Source: Chloroflexi bacterium HGW-Chloroflexi-6
GTDB taxonomy: Bacteria > Chloroflexota > Anaerolineae > Anaerolineales > Villigracilaceae
Direction: 5' to 3'
Assembly: GCA_002840685.1 (NCBI GenBank)
Contig: PHBU01000004.1
Coordinates: 186,001-250,000 of the forward strand
Length of the DNA stretch: 64,000 nucleotides
Shown: positions 8,443 to 16,014 of the stretch, one piece after another
Position numbering within the stretch: the stretch's first letter is position 1
How the letters are laid out: every line of letters begins with the position of its first letter
Position numbers and translations under genes: made by a program
Notes under the pieces: generated by a model
Databases searched by the model: none
Told to the model about the DNA's origin: nothing
Seen by the model: the letters and a program-made list of their open reading frames with translations, nothing else

Positions 8443-10407
8443 CTATACTTTGCCAATTCTTGCGCGATGATCAATAAATGCTAATCTGAATACATTTTGG
8501 AAACCGTTTAGCACCAGTAACTGCTCCTTGTCCCCAAGGTTGGGTCTAATTTCTCCATGGAGAATTTGCTCCATGTATTTAAAGTCCAGCCAGGCTTGCG
8601 AAGGCGGATTTTTGAGTTTCTGGGCTGTTAATCTGGCTATTTTTGTATTGCGAACTTGTTTTTGATGGTCTGGATTTGGCTGGTTGGCAAATAACGCACG
8701 GTCTTGTTTATCCCGGCCTTCGAAGTATTGAGGTGATAAGCTATTTGCAACAGCTTGCTTGCCGAGTTCGCGTAATTTGCCGCCATAATAGATCCAATCT
8801 TCAGGCATTGAGAGAGCAAATTCAACCAGGCGTTTATCTAGCAGCGGGTATGCGTGACGCATACCCAGGCGGGCTGACCATGCGGCCCAGGATTCAACCC
8901 GATTGAGCAGAATAGTAAGATACCAGAGTTGGCTATTGCGTAACCCTGGTTGGATCCACTGAAATTTAGGCTTATGATTGCGTTCCAGTCTGGCGTAGAA
9001 ATCAGGCTGGAAGAACATGGGTGATGGTAGTTTGAATCGAGATGCGTTTCTCGCTTGTTCAATTCCACCTTGCCGATTGTCGTGTTCTCGTCCCAGCCTG
9101 GCAGGCAGGCGGATTTGCCAGGACTCTGACAGAAGGGGATAAATTCCTTGAGCATAAAGTCCGCTGACCCAGCGCTGGGGATGCCACCCATACTGGTATT
9201 TCAGGTAGCGTGCCAGGGCCAGCCAGCGACCCTTTTGGATCAGCCCGCTGGGGTAGCCGATGCCGCGCGAAAAAACCAGTTCGTCGCCGCCCCAGCCTGA
9301 GAGCAGCACGCGGGATTCCTGCTGGCGGGCATTTTCCATGACGGTCTGCTCGAGGCGGTTGGCGTTAAGTGGCAGGGTGGACGGGTCGCTGGTCTCATGC
9401 AAAACATCCACCTGGGGTGGGACATGAGTATATGTGACCAGGATATTTAGATATTGGGCGATGCGTTCAACGTAAATACGTTCATCGTTTGCAATCAGCG
9501 GATGTATATCCAGTGGCGGTGACCAGGAGAAAGCCAGCGGATCGGGTCGGCCCGCAGTGCGGTTAATATCCACCGCCAGGGCGGTAATCGCTGATGAATC
9601 CAACCCGCCACTCAGGTGCGTTCCCAGGCGATCAACCGTTTCTGCGCGACAACTGACGGCCTGTTTAAGCAGGTCGCGCAAAATTTCGACTCCCTGGCGT
9701 GGATCGTTAAGATCCGGGTTTGGCTGGATATTTTCAGCTTGCCAGTAATACCAGGTTCTTACGGTTCCGTTTTGCACTTGCAGCGCTTGTCCGGGTTGTA
9801 CTTTATGAATGTTCTCATAAAATGTTCGCTTGACGGATATTTTATGAGGAACAGTCAGGAACTCATCCAGGCTTGTCATATCGATCCGCGGAGCTTCATC
9901 CATCAGATCCAGCAGACCGGCGATATCGCTGGCGAAGGAGAACTGGCGCGAATTTGCAGAAAAATATAACCAGCGGATTCCGATCTGATCGCGCGCAGCG
10001 AAGAATCTTTGATTTTGAGAATCCCAAACTGCGAAAACAAAGTCTCCCAGCAGGTGTTGTGGACAATCTTCGCCCCAGGCTTTGTATGCGTGTAACAGTA
10101 AGCGGCTGTCAGAGATTTGGTACAGTTCGCCCCGTGAAATGCTCAGGTGTTCGGCCAACTCGTTGCGATTATCGAGGCGGGCATCTGCAATCAAAGTCAG
10201 GCCTCGTTCGTGGTCGCGCTCTGGGGTTGGGGACTGGGCGCTGTTGTGCCAGAAGCGTGTCAGCGCCTGGCCGAGAGCAACAGATCCATCCTGCCAGGTA
10301 TCCAGCCCATCTTGGGCGTGATAGCCCAGGGTTTGGGCGGCCGCGGTCAGCGCATCAGGCGCAAGGGGGCTGTTATCGTGTTTAATGATCCCGAAAATTG
10401 CGGTCAT
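8443..10407 (-). CDS. Lasso macrolactam synthetase (asparagine synthetase-like, C protein)
   Basis: A 654-residue homologue of glutamine-hydrolysing asparagine synthetase. The N-terminal Ntn domain lacks the catalytic Cys2 (it begins MTAIFGIIKH), so it should not release ammonia from glutamine. The ATP-pyrophosphatase motif SGGLDSS is intact at about residues 266-272. This pattern, next to B1, B2 and an ABC exporter, identifies the lasso cyclase, which adenylates the ring Asp/Glu side chain and closes it on the core N-terminal amine. ATG 10407 is chosen because AGGA precedes it and the family N-terminus starts there; a TTG 45 bases upstream is less likely. Confidence 0.9.
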   Translation of the reverse strand: MTAIFGIIKHDNSPLAPDALTAAAQTLGYHAQDGLDTWQDGSVALGQALTRFWHNSAQSPTPERDHERGLTLIADARLDNRNELAEHLSISRGELYQISDSRLLLHAYKAWGEDCPQHLLGDFVFAVWDSQNQRFFAARDQIGIRWLYFSANSRQFSFASDIAGLLDLMDEAPRIDMTSLDEFLTVPHKISVKRTFYENIHKVQPGQALQVQNGTVRTWYYWQAENIQPNPDLNDPRQGVEILRDLLKQAVSCRAETVDRLGTHLSGGLDSSAITALAVDINRTAGRPDPLAFSWSPPLDIHPLIANDERIYVERIAQYLNILVTYTHVPPQVDVLHETSDPSTLPLNANRLEQTVMENARQQESRVLLSGWGGDELVFSRGIGYPSGLIQKGRWLALARYLKYQYGWHPQRWVSGLYAQGIYPLLSESWQIRLPARLGREHDNRQGGIEQARNASRFKLPSPMFFQPDFYARLERNHKPKFQWIQPGLRNSQLWYLTILLNRVESWAAWSARLGMRHAYPLLDKRLVEFALSMPEDWIYYGGKLRELGKQAVANSLSPQYFEGRDKQDRALFANQPNPDHQKQVRNTKIARLTAQKLKNPPSQAWLDFKYMEQILHGEIRPNLGDKEQLLVLNGFQNVFRLAFIDHRARIGKV

Positions 10408-10444
10408 GTTTTCCTGATAGATAAAATTTTTGCAAAGAGAATAC

Positions 10445-10888
10445 TCAGGCAAAAGTAGCGACGATTTTGTAGCGCTGGTGGCCGGGGGCGCCGGTCAAAA
10501 TCCAGGTACCGCAGCGCAACCAGGCGTGAGCAACGATCCCTTTGCTGCTCTCGATCGTCGCGCCGAGGCAGGTTGTGGAAGGAATGTTGCGCAGTTCGAG
10601 CATACGGCGGGCTGTCAGCGCCTGGGCCAGACAGTTGCTATCCCATGGGGTGAAGGGTTGGATGCGGCGGATGGCGCGCGCGATTCGCAGGGCCATCCTG
10701 GCCTGATCGGGTGGGAGCGGCGCTTCAGGAGTTGTCTGGCCTTCTTTTCCCAGCCAGGCTGAGACTCTCTTAAAGGGTAATGTGAGCACAGCCAGGCGCA
10801 TTAATCCCAGCCAGGTCAGCGCTTCGAAGATCAGGGCTTTGTCTCCCCAGGAGAGGGCCAAAAAGGTGCGCAGTTTTTTTAAAATCAT
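10445..10888 (-). CDS. Lasso peptide leader protease (B2, transglutaminase-like)
   Basis: A 147-residue protein of the lasso biosynthesis B2 family (PF13471). The catalytic cysteine is in DSNCLAQAL (Cys86) and the histidine in VAHAWLRCG (His121). B2 removes the leader peptide after B1 delivers it, releasing the core N-terminus for cyclisation. ATG 10888 is preferred; an in-frame TTG at 10927 would add 13 residues. It lies between B1 and the cyclase. Confidence 0.88.
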   Translation of the reverse strand: MILKKLRTFLALSWGDKALIFEALTWLGLMRLAVLTLPFKRVSAWLGKEGQTTPEAPLPPDQARMALRIARAIRRIQPFTPWDSNCLAQALTARRMLELRNIPSTTCLGATIESSKGIVAHAWLRCGTWILTGAPGHQRYKIVATFA

Positions 10889-10967
10889 GCCGTGACCCTG
10901 TTTCGAATAAAACCTTTCTTGATGCAAAGCTTTCGGGGATCTGGTTTGAAAAGTTTTTATTTTAGGG

Positions 10968-11264
10968 CTATCCAGCCACTTCGACCAACTTCAGGCGGAG
11001 CATGCGCTGCAAGACCTGTATGGTTTCGGTCCGGCAGGTTTCAGCATCCACTTCGTAGGCGGCAAGCAGCTTTTCGACGATCTGCTGCGTGGTCTGTGTT
11101 GTTTCGAGCATGTCCCAGATTTCGCCGGCAACCGGGTTCATCCCGAAATAGGCGCCACGCTCGATATCGATCATGACTTTATCCTGGTCAATTTCGGAAA
11201 ACAAAATGTTTTCGGAGCGTTTAATGCTGGTTTCCAGTGTGATTTGAGATAGTTCTTCAGTCAT
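10968..11264 (-). CDS. Lasso leader-recognition protein (B1, PqqD-like RRE)
   Basis: A 98-residue protein with the PqqD fold that binds RiPP leader peptides: the segment KVMIDIERGAYFGMNPVAGE followed by helices ending in LQRMLRLKLVEV. In lasso systems B1 binds the leader through its conserved Tyr/Trp-x-x-Pro motif, present in the precursor at Trp9 and Pro12. The ATG at 11264 has GGAGG six to ten bases upstream and overlaps the end of the sulfotransferase gene by eight bases. Confidence 0.9.
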   Translation of the reverse strand: MTEELSQITLETSIKRSENILFSEIDQDKVMIDIERGAYFGMNPVAGEIWDMLETTQTTQQIVEKLLAAYEVDAETCRTETIQVLQRMLRLKLVEVAG

Positions 11265-12144
11265 ACGAAAATTCCTCCAGGGGGATGGCTTCCGCCGGAA
11301 TCCCGGCGTTATCAAGATAACCATAACGGCGCATGATCTCGGCCTGGAAGGCCAGGATGCGCTCGATTTGTTCGGGTGTCAGTTCGCTTTTCCAGGCGGC
11401 GGTTTCACCTTTGCGAAAGAAACTGGTCGGACGGATGCGTTCACGGAAGCCTTTTTCGGCTTCCTGCTTTTTGACCTGCTCGAAAGACGAAAACTGGATG
11501 GCCTTGCGGATGCGGGCTTCATCATCATCCAGCCCACTGAAGCGGATGATGGCTCGAAAAGCTTCGAAAGGCTGTCGTTTTAGATCTTCGTAACGCACCA
11601 GTAGGGTGCGCTGGCCGGGGGGGGCGGACCAACTGCGAACGTGTTCTCCCCATCCGAGCCAGCGTTGGGGTAGCTGCGGGCCGAGACCAGCCAGGCGTTT
11701 ATTTTCCCCGGGTTGCTCGTTATTGAGCATCGTAATGGCCTCGTCGATGCTTTTGTTGATGTGGTTGGCAAGAGAGGGCGCAACTGAGAGCGGATTACGC
11801 ATGATATAAATCACGCCGCGCGAGGCTTCAGGTGGAAATAATGGCTGACCGGAACTGTTCAACGTGTAAGCATCGTGAACTTTGAGAAACTCATCCTGCG
11901 CGAGTTCTTGCGCAAACTGCAAGTAAACCTGAGGGCGCAGCAGTTCCTGTTCTTGCAGGGTCAGGTCAGAGGCTTCGACCCCAACCAGATCGTCAAAAAT
12001 TTCACGCGCGCTGGCAATTGGGCCGCCATCCAGGTGGTTGATATCGGCGGGCTGATCACCATTTTGCAGGTAATTGGTCAGGAAAATGCGCAGCCAGGTG
12101 TTGCCAGACTTGGGGTATGATGCCAGCCAGAAGATACCTGCCAT
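11257..12144 (-). CDS. Sulfotransferase inside the lasso cluster
   Basis: A 295-residue PAPS-dependent sulfotransferase. The 5'-phosphosulfate loop is YPKSGNTW (residues 10-17), a candidate catalytic His lies in KVHDAYT (about His90), and the 3'-phosphate-binding motif is MRNPLSVAPSLANH (about residues 115-128). The family resembles small-molecule and protein sulfotransferases. It sits between the second kinase-like gene and B1 with gaps of only a few bases, so it should be expressed with the cluster. The inferred role is O-sulfation of a Tyr, Ser or Thr in the lasso peptide; the core contains four Tyr residues. Confidence 0.82.
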   Translation of the reverse strand: MAGIFWLASYPKSGNTWLRIFLTNYLQNGDQPADINHLDGGPIASAREIFDDLVGVEASDLTLQEQELLRPQVYLQFAQELAQDEFLKVHDAYTLNSSGQPLFPPEASRGVIYIMRNPLSVAPSLANHINKSIDEAITMLNNEQPGENKRLAGLGPQLPQRWLGWGEHVRSWSAPPGQRTLLVRYEDLKRQPFEAFRAIIRFSGLDDDEARIRKAIQFSSFEQVKKQEAEKGFRERIRPTSFFRKGETAAWKSELTPEQIERILAFQAEIMRRYGYLDNAGIPAEAIPLEEFSYD

Positions 12145-12148
12145 GTGC

Positions 12149-13048
12149 TTATGCTCTCTTTAATTCTGAATCCATTAGCGTAACCAACGCATCGAGTTGG
12201 TTGGAGTCGGTCGGTCGAGTCACTTCGCAGATCGGGATTTGGGTTGCTATGGCGCTGGCCAGGCTGAAATGGGCCGGCAGCAGCCCGAGATCTTTGAGAA
12301 ACTGGTTGGTGTAGGTATGCTGCTTGATCGTTTGGAATTTGTCCATGCCATTCAGCGGGCGCAGTTTAATCTCTTGCGTGACGGCGGGTTTCAACAGGTA
12401 GATTGCCCGCAGCGCAAGCGGTGTATTTTGAAAGCCGTTTTCGATGCCAAGGTTAAATTTATCGCTGTCGGGCATTCTTTCGATACGCGCACTTGCTATG
12501 TCAAGCTGCTCCATGGCATCTCGCCACAGGCGTAATTCTGGAAAAGATGGAATCACGATAACCTGTTCTTCGCTCAACTGCAGGGCGGCTTTGTCGTCGC
12601 AGACCAAGGGCCAACCGCGCTTGTGCAGGCCTGCGGCCAGGGTTGATTTGCCCGCCCGGCGATTGCCACAGAATAGGACCGCACCCGTTGGGGTGGCGAC
12701 TGCTGAGGCGTGCAAGGCCAGGGCGCCACGCTGGTGCAGAATGGCGCTCAAGCCCAGGTTTGTGAGGGCAAGGCGCATATTGACCGAATCTACCCCGGCC
12801 TGAGGCTCGAAAGTGATACGCTGGCCGTCCTCAACCAGGATGCGCCCAACACCCTGGATGCGTACCAGTAATTTTCCTCGATCCGCTTGAAAATAGCGGC
12901 GAGTGCGAGGCAACCCAGGAAGGGTTTCCGGTATGGTTCCAAACATAATATTGACTTGCGCCCCTGCCTGCTCTTCTTCGGCAGGCAGGTTGGGAAATTC
13001 AATTTCAGAGAGAATTTGCAGGCCAAAAGCCCGATAATTGTATCTCAT
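12149..13048 (-). CDS. Second HPr-kinase-like protein of the lasso cluster
   Basis: A 299-residue paralogue of the kinase-like protein encoded at 5648-6571, with P-loop GNRRAGKST (about residues 128-136) followed by PLVCDDKAAL. Both share an N-terminal region of about 100 residues beginning with a similar IEFPNL/IELPEL stretch. Two different kinases in one lasso cluster suggest either two phosphorylation sites or sequential phosphorylation of one site. It starts eight bases after the YkgJ-type gene and ends four bases before the sulfotransferase. Confidence 0.78.
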   Translation of the reverse strand: MRYNYRAFGLQILSEIEFPNLPAEEEQAGAQVNIMFGTIPETLPGLPRTRRYFQADRGKLLVRIQGVGRILVEDGQRITFEPQAGVDSVNMRLALTNLGLSAILHQRGALALHASAVATPTGAVLFCGNRRAGKSTLAAGLHKRGWPLVCDDKAALQLSEEQVIVIPSFPELRLWRDAMEQLDIASARIERMPDSDKFNLGIENGFQNTPLALRAIYLLKPAVTQEIKLRPLNGMDKFQTIKQHTYTNQFLKDLGLLPAHFSLASAIATQIPICEVTRPTDSNQLDALVTLMDSELKRA

Positions 13049-13056
13049 CCCCTTGC

Positions 13057-13602
13057 TTATCCATCCATTTCTGGCAGGTTATTCGGTAAGTTTTTTTTGC
13101 TGAATTGGAGGAGAAAGTGCTTACGTAGGAGCATTTCATATTTGGCTGCGAGCACCAGGAAGCTCAGATGGGTGCGGCGTTCTTCCTGGCTGGCCTGGGC
13201 CAGTGCCTGCATCTGGCGTTTGATCTCTTGCCGAGAGGAAATGCCATCAACTGATGTTGGCAACAAACTGCTGAGTTCAGCTTGCATGGCGCGAACCTTT
13301 TTGATTATTTCCAATCCGTCACTCAGTTCGAAGCGGTTGTTTTCGCATGCAAGAAGAAGTTTGCATTTGAAAGCGCCGCAAATATGCGGGCGTGGCTGTT
13401 CGTAAATACTGCAGCAGCCCTTGAAGAGCGGGCAGGGCAGGTGGAAACCGGGTTTTTCGCTGCTTGCGTTCAGCACTTTCAAGCCGAGCCCGGCGGTGAA
13501 GGATTGTTCACCAGCGCGCAGATTGGCGCGCTCGAAAAGCGAGCCATCACAGCACAGGCCGCAAGGGACGCAAAGATCGGAGCCGACAAGCGATGGGTTC
13601 AT
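13057..13602 (-). CDS. YkgJ-family Cys-cluster protein
   Basis: A 181-residue protein with cysteines at 11, 14, 17, 18, 57, 63, 64, 75 and 80 (motifs CVPCGLCC, CPLFKGCC and HICGAFKC), the pattern of the YkgJ/UPF0153 zinc- or iron-chelating family. The C-terminal half is helical and has no motif I recognise. It is the first gene of the lasso operon, so a role in maturation (a metal-dependent step) or in regulation is possible but unproven. ATG 13602 is preferred over a TTG at 13650. A TATACT hexamer ends six bases before this ATG, which would give a leaderless transcript. Confidence 0.7.
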   Translation of the reverse strand: MNPSLVGSDLCVPCGLCCDGSLFERANLRAGEQSFTAGLGLKVLNASSEKPGFHLPCPLFKGCCSIYEQPRPHICGAFKCKLLLACENNRFELSDGLEIIKKVRAMQAELSSLLPTSVDGISSRQEIKRQMQALAQASQEERRTHLSFLVLAAKYEMLLRKHFLLQFSKKNLPNNLPEMDG

Positions 13603-13649
13603 AGCGCTAGTATAACTGAGACTTGGCTCGATTTCGAGATTCGCAGGCA

Positions 13650-13823
13650 ATGAATATATTTGCTATCAGAGGTGAAAATCTTCTCGAAGATCATACAACC
13701 TTTTCTCGCAAATCCGCTGCTCACATGATGAGCATTATCAACACCATTGTGTTGGCGCTCATCGCCAGATCTGGTCATGATTACACTACCAGCGGCCAGG
13801 CATTTCTTTGCTGCCCAGCCTGA
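13650..13823 (+). pseudogene. Possible transposase C-terminal remnant
   Basis: A 57-codon open frame reading MNIFAIRGENLLEDHTTFSR followed by a hydrophobic helix and RSGHDYTTSGQAF. The pattern of an acidic pair followed by a hydrophobic helix loosely resembles the C-terminal end of ISAs1/IS4-type DDE transposases. It has no evident ribosome binding site. It is probably a decayed insertion-sequence fragment between the two arms of the lasso locus. The assignment is tentative. Confidence 0.3.
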
Positions 13824-13883
13824 ACCAGCGTTCAGCTTGCTTCACTGACTTTGAGAAAGCCCGATTAACATTTTTGTAAATTC

Positions 13884-13912
13884 TTGCCAAGTGACATGAT
13901 TGGGCGTATAAT
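13884..13912 (+). promoter_or_regulatory. Sigma-70 promoter of the lasso precursor gene
   Basis: TTGCCA (13884-13889) and a perfect TATAAT (13907-13912) are separated by 17 bases, the ideal spacing. Transcription should start near 13919, about 37 bases before the precursor ATG. It is one of the best promoter matches in the window, suggesting strong, separate expression of the precursor. Confidence 0.8.
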
Positions 13913-13944
13913 ACGATAAATCTGTTTTTTAGCAATCATTTTTC

Positions 13945-13950
13945 AGGAGG
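13945..13950 (+). promoter_or_regulatory. Ribosome binding site of the lasso precursor
   Basis: A full AGGAGG five bases before the ATG at 13956. This supports translation of a short gene that size cut-offs would miss. Confidence 0.85.
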
Positions 13951-13955
13951 ATATA

Positions 13956-14129
13956 ATGAACACAGCCCCACATAAGGTTTGGATCACACCGCAGGTGTTT
14001 GTTCTGGGCGCTCAGGGAACTGAAGCTTATCAAAAGAGTGCAATAACCGAAAATCCTGTATATCTGACCTTATATACATTTTCAGGTAAGTCAACTAAAA
14101 TTACCACGTACGACGGTTTTCAGAGCTAA
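13956..14129 (+). CDS. Lasso peptide precursor
   Basis: A 57-residue peptide. The leader (residues 1-23) contains VWITPQVFVLG, matching the lasso leader pattern Tyr/Trp-x-x-Pro-x-Leu/Val-x-x-x-Gly with Trp9, Pro12, Val14 and Gly18. Thr22 occupies the conserved -2 position. The predicted core starts at Ala24: AYQKSAITE is a nine-residue ring with Glu32 as position 9 closing on the Ala amine. The remaining 25 residues (NPVYLTLYTFSG, then KSTKITTYDGFQS) form an unusually long tail ending in Ser57. Lasso cores are usually about 15-26 residues, so further trimming is possible. The gene has a consensus promoter, AGGAGG and a terminator, and diverges from the B1/B2/C/D operon. Confidence 0.85.
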   Translation: MNTAPHKVWITPQVFVLGAQGTEAYQKSAITENPVYLTLYTFSGKSTKITTYDGFQS

Positions 14130-14148
14130 TTATTTTTTCTTCCGACCC

Positions 14149-14175
14149 TGCCGGGACCATCATCCCGGCATTTTT
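14149..14175 (+). terminator. Rho-independent terminator of the precursor gene
   Basis: A perfect eight-base stem TGCCGGGA/TCCCGGCA with a six-base loop is followed by TTTTTCTTTT. It closes a monocistronic precursor transcript 20 bases after its stop codon and isolates it from the BY-kinase gene. Confidence 0.9.
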
Positions 14176-14209
14176 CTTTTAACTTTATTTCCTGCTATTA
14201 TCAATCATT

Positions 14210-15922
14210 ATGATAAACGGTCAATCTACCATATCCAGCGCCACAGCCCTGCTTGAAACCTTGAAACGTTACAGCAGGGCTTTATTGCGTTGGGCCTGGC
14301 TGGTAGCGCTGATCGCAGCTCTGGGGGCGTTGGGGGGCTACCTTTATAGCAAATCGCAAACCCCGATGTATGCAAGCAGTATGCGGGTTATGGTGGTTCG
14401 GCCAATCAAGGAACAATCCAGTGATCTGACTTACTTGATGTCGAATATCGATGTGGCACGGACTTATTCCCAGCTGGCGCAGACTGCCGGTTTTAACCAG
14501 CGGGTGATCGAGCGCAGCGGGAAGATCGGATTTGTTGCAGCTTTTGCCATGCAAGATGCGCAGTTTGTTGTCTTGAGCGCCCAAACGCCTGATCCGCAGG
14601 CTGCTGTCCCGCTTTTGAATGCAGCGCTCGCTGTACTGGCGGATGAGATCCGCTCCTTGCAGGATGATCGCTATGCCCAGGTAGAGACTTCTCTGAATAG
14701 CCAGATAAATAGTATCAGTCTTGAAATTGAACAAACCCGCGCCGACCTGGATGCGCGTTATAGCTTGCTGGTGGCCGAAGAGAAAAATAATCTGGAGACA
14801 CAGATATTTGAATTGGAAAGACAACTGGCCAGCTTGCGCGCTGCCTCTGCCCCGAATAGCCAACAAATCAGTCAATTACAGACCCGCTTGTTGGCTAACC
14901 GTCAGGCTTACACAGCTCTGCTGCAAACCAACCGTGTGGCTGCCAGCAGGGATGCCGAAATAACTCGCCTGGAGCGCACCCTGGCGCTTTACCAAACTCT
15001 GTACACCAATCTGATGACCAACCGCGAAAATGTGCGTCTGCTCAAGCTGCAAGGTACGCCCAGTTTGATCAAGGTCGAAGAGCCTTACGAGCCGCTGGCC
15101 CCTTATGTGCCTCGTACCGGCCGCAATACCGTGCTGGCCGGGTTGGCCAGCCTGGGGCTGGCCATTGGATTGGTGATTGTCTTTGAATTCTTTAGCGACA
15201 CTCTGAAGACAGTCGAAACTGTGCGCCAACGGCTGGGAATCCCAATTTTGGGGCAGATTCCATTTGGCCGGGCAGGTGATCGCCTGCCTGTTGAAAGTGA
15301 TCCTCGCTCGTCAGAGAGTGAGGCTTATCGCATCCTGCGCACCAATCTGGCTTTTAGCGCCATCGATGCGCCTTTGCGAATCATTCTGCTGACCAGCCCC
15401 GGGTTGGGAGAGGGCAAATCGACCGTGGCGGCCAACCTGGCTGCTGTGTTTTCGCAGGCCAGCCGCAGGGTATTGTTGGTGGATGCCAACCTGCGTAGGC
15501 CGTCCTTGCATAAACTGCTTGACTTGCAGAATCGCCTGGGGCTGAGCGATGCCATTCGTGATGTGGACATGGGCCTGGCGGAATTGATCCAGCCTTATCA
15601 CGGTCAGAACCAGGTAAAATTCGATGTTTTAAGCAGTGGCGGGCTGCCGCCCAATCCGTTGGAGTTGTTGGCCTCAGAGCGGATGGGGCAGATCCTTGTG
15701 CAGGTTTCCGGGATGTTTGATGTTGTTTTGCTCGACGCTTCAGGGTTAGCGCTTCCAGATGCGCAGGTGCTCGCAGCGCGGGCCGACGGCACGCTGTTGA
15801 TTGGTTGGACCGGTCGGACAAGAGTCGCTGCTGCCCATAATGCGCTTGAAAAGCTGGCCAGCAGCCGGGCGCGGGTGCTGGGACTGGTTTTAAACGCAAT
15901 CCCCGGCCAGCTTTTGGGCTGA
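14210..15922 (+). CDS. Wzz/BY-kinase-like polysaccharide chain-length protein
   Basis: A 570-residue fusion of a Wzz-type copolymerase and a BY-kinase domain. TM1 lies at about 25-47, a periplasm-facing (outer) coiled coil at about 160-280, and TM2 at about 305-327. The kinase domain follows, with Walker A GLGEGKST, Walker A' VLLVDANLRRP and Walker B-like VVLLDASGL. The Walker B lacks the usual D-(S/T)-x-P, and the protein ends in GQLLG with no tyrosine cluster. It may therefore be a regulatory or scaffold paralogue of the protein encoded at 16015-17883, towards which it is transcribed. Confidence 0.85.
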   Translation: MINGQSTISSATALLETLKRYSRALLRWAWLVALIAALGALGGYLYSKSQTPMYASSMRVMVVRPIKEQSSDLTYLMSNIDVARTYSQLAQTAGFNQRVIERSGKIGFVAAFAMQDAQFVVLSAQTPDPQAAVPLLNAALAVLADEIRSLQDDRYAQVETSLNSQINSISLEIEQTRADLDARYSLLVAEEKNNLETQIFELERQLASLRAASAPNSQQISQLQTRLLANRQAYTALLQTNRVAASRDAEITRLERTLALYQTLYTNLMTNRENVRLLKLQGTPSLIKVEEPYEPLAPYVPRTGRNTVLAGLASLGLAIGLVIVFEFFSDTLKTVETVRQRLGIPILGQIPFGRAGDRLPVESDPRSSESEAYRILRTNLAFSAIDAPLRIILLTSPGLGEGKSTVAANLAAVFSQASRRVLLVDANLRRPSLHKLLDLQNRLGLSDAIRDVDMGLAELIQPYHGQNQVKFDVLSSGGLPPNPLELLASERMGQILVQVSGMFDVVLLDASGLALPDAQVLAARADGTLLIGWTGRTRVAAAHNALEKLASSRARVLGLVLNAIPGQLLG

Positions 15923-16014
15923 CCGGGGAAGGTAATCAGTTAAATGAGGCGGGCTTAAATTCGGGAAAGAATTGCCCTTCAAATTGTTATTGCTTTGCCC
16001 GGGGATAAATTAAA

